A DNA stretch of 64,000 nucleotides. Source: Flexivirga aerilata. Lineage in GTDB: Bacteria; Actinomycetota; Actinomycetes; Actinomycetales; Dermatophilaceae. The stretch covers positions 434,001 through 498,000 of the forward strand of contig NZ_JABENB010000002.1 in assembly GCF_013002715.1 (NCBI RefSeq), in the 5' to 3' direction. Every line of letters begins with the position of its first letter. The first letter of the stretch is position 1. Below the pieces are notes generated by a model, which saw only the letters and a list, made by a program, of their open reading frames with translations, made no database searches and was not told where the DNA came from. The translations under genes were made by a program, and so were the position numbers. Shown piece by piece: positions 62,824-64,000 of the stretch.

Positions 62824-62829
62824 TAGGCT
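62824..62829 (+). promoter_or_regulatory. -10 element (TAGGCT), leaderless start of proA
   Basis: TAGGCT ends 7 nt before the ATG at 62837 with no Shine-Dalgarno between. Confidence 0.45.
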
Positions 62830-62836
62830 GGACCGC

Positions 62837-64000
62837 ATGACCACGCTCGATCAGCCGGTGCTCACCGACGCCCGCAGCCGGGTCGACGCGGCCGGCCGGG
62901 CCGGGCGGCGCGCCGCCAAGCAGCTCGCCCTGCTCACCCGGGCCGACAAGGACGCCGCGCTCACCGCGCTGGCCGACGCCCTGGTCGCCGCGACCGACCG
63001 CATCGTCGCCGCCAACGAGGCCGACCTCCTGCGCGGCCGCGGGGCCGGTATGCCGCAGGGCCTGCAGGACCGGCTCACGCTGACCCCCGAGCGCATCGCC
63101 GACATCGCCGGCGCCCTGCGCGCGCTCGCGGCGCTGCCGGACCCGGTCGGCGACGTGGTGCGCGGCTCGACCCTCGCCAATGGTTTGCAGCTGCGGCAGG
63201 TGCGGGTGCCGATGGGTGTGGTCGGGATGGTCTACGAGTCGCGGCCCAACGTCACCGTCGACGCCGCCGGGCTCGGCCTCAAGAGCGGCAACGCGATGAT
63301 CCTGCGCGGCGGTTCGGCGGCCGCCGACACCAACCGCGTCATCGTCGACGAGCTGCGCAAAGCCCTTGAGAAGCAAGGCATTGCGCCGGACGCAGTGCAG
63401 CTGCTCGACGGCGGCCACGAGGACGTCGACGCGCTGATCACCGCCCGCGGACTGGTCGACCTGGTGATCCCGCGCGGCAGCGACCGCCTCATCCAGGCCG
63501 TGGTGCAAGGCGCGACCGTGCCGGTCATCGAGACCGGCGTCGGCAACGTGCACGTCTACGTCGACTCCGCCGCCGACCTGCAGCAGGCGCTCGCCATCGC
63601 GCTCAACGCCAAGACCCACCGCCCCAGCGTCTGCAACGCCGCCGAGTCGCTGCTGGTGCACCGCGATGTCGCCGATACCTTCCTGCCGCAGATGTATGAC
63701 GCGCTGCGCGACGCCGGCGTGCGGTTGCACACCGACCCACGGTCGAGCGCCATCGCGGAGCGGGTCGGCACGGCATACGAACCGGCGACCGAGAGTGACT
63801 TCGCCACCGAATATCTCGACCTCGACGTGAGCGTCGGCGTGGTCGACGACCTCGCGGCCGCGATCGACCACATCGACCGCTACGGCTCGGGGCACACCGA
63901 GGTGATCGTGACGCAGGACCGCGCTGCGGCGCGGCGCTTCCAGGCGCAGGTCGACGCCGCGGTGGTGATGGTCAACGCGTCGTCGCGGTTCACCGACGGC
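62837..64000 (+). CDS. proA: glutamate-5-semialdehyde dehydrogenase (gamma-glutamyl phosphate reductase), 3' end cut by window
   Basis: The first 388 residues are present: VRVPMGVVGMVYESRPNVTVDAAGLGLKSGNAMILRGGSAAADTN, LVIPRGSDRLIQAVVQGATVPVIETGVGNVHVYVD and KTHRPSVCNAAESLL with the catalytic C266. Further on come GSGHTEVIVTQD and VMVNASSRFTDG. It reduces glutamyl 5-phosphate (from ProB) to the semialdehyde. The family is about 415-430 residues, so only the last 30-40 are missing. It is separated from proB by the DedA and epimerase genes and by the palindromic repeats, and has its own -10. Confidence 0.96.
   Translation, partial: MTTLDQPVLTDARSRVDAAGRAGRRAAKQLALLTRADKDAALTALADALVAATDRIVAANEADLLRGRGAGMPQGLQDRLTLTPERIADIAGALRALAALPDPVGDVVRGSTLANGLQLRQVRVPMGVVGMVYESRPNVTVDAAGLGLKSGNAMILRGGSAAADTNRVIVDELRKALEKQGIAPDAVQLLDGGHEDVDALITARGLVDLVIPRGSDRLIQAVVQGATVPVIETGVGNVHVYVDSAADLQQALAIALNAKTHRPSVCNAAESLLVHRDVADTFLPQMYDALRDAGVRLHTDPRSSAIAERVGTAYEPATESDFATEYLDLDVSVGVVDDLAAAIDHIDRYGSGHTEVIVTQDRAAARRFQAQVDAAVVMVNASSRFTDG

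Noticed and set aside
1..64000. tRNA, rRNA or tmRNA genes
   Set aside because: No T-loop/acceptor arrangement or rRNA-like stretch was found in any gap; all gaps but one are under 300 bp.

Overview
The window is about 70 percent G+C, densely packed, and reads as chromosomal DNA of an actinomycete. The core gene order (rimP-nusA-ylxR-infB ... rbfA-truB-ribF, then rodA, a TIGR03960-type radical SAM gene, DUF2344, rne, rplU, rpmA, obgE, proB, proA), the actinobacterial families present (DUF4439, DUF222/HNH, a single-chain acyl-CoA carboxylase) and the many TAnnnT -10 elements lying directly against start codons suit Micrococcales, possibly Dermacoccaceae or Intrasporangiaceae. That placement is inference from family memory, not a database result. 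No rRNA, tRNA, CRISPR array, transposase or prophage was seen.

Layout. 0-6.2 kb: a phosphotriesterase-like amidohydrolase cut by the left edge, a metallophosphoesterase, a DUF222/HNH endonuclease gene with two DnaA-box-like sites upstream, a DinB-like protein, and a minus-strand operon of DUF4439 lipoprotein, antibiotic-type phosphotransferase and GNAT acetyltransferase. 6.3-14.4 kb: an assimilatory sulfur operon (sulfite reductase, cysH, cysC, cysD, cysN and an SsuABC-like sulfonate importer). It carries sulfate from activation to sulfide and adds organosulfur uptake. Between cysC and cysD lie three tandem 62-bp repeats, each an exact micro-ORF joined to its neighbours by 4-nt NTGA overlaps. 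14.4-20.4 kb: SRPBCC and HIT genes around a perfect inverted repeat, then rimP-nusA-ylxR-infB. 20.5-30.7 kb: an 1837-residue biotin carboxylase/BCCP/carboxyltransferase fusion, an HchA-like protein and small accessory genes.

30.8-38.2 kb: rbfA-truB, a secreted protein and a nickel/cobalt permease, then ribF-rodA and an acyl-CoA ligase. 38.2-45.5 kb: a fructan-use locus: intracellular GH32, sugar ABC importer (binding protein and two permeases, no ATPase), LacI-type repressor and Tat-exported GH32, with two LacI-type operators bracketing the promoter. 45.5-54.2 kb: the radical SAM gene and its usual partner DUF2344, separated by about 6 kb of alkaline phosphatase, TetR/ABC and MFS genes. 54.2-64 kb: rne, rplU, rpmA, obgE, proB, a DedA protein, an epimerase/reductase and proA (cut by the right edge).

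The general picture is a conserved translation/RNA/cell-wall backbone whose usual neighbours are pushed apart by metabolic modules at almost every junction. Across the window the octamer GTATGACG (or its complement) is far commoner than base composition predicts and occurs in every reading frame, which points to a DNA-level signal.
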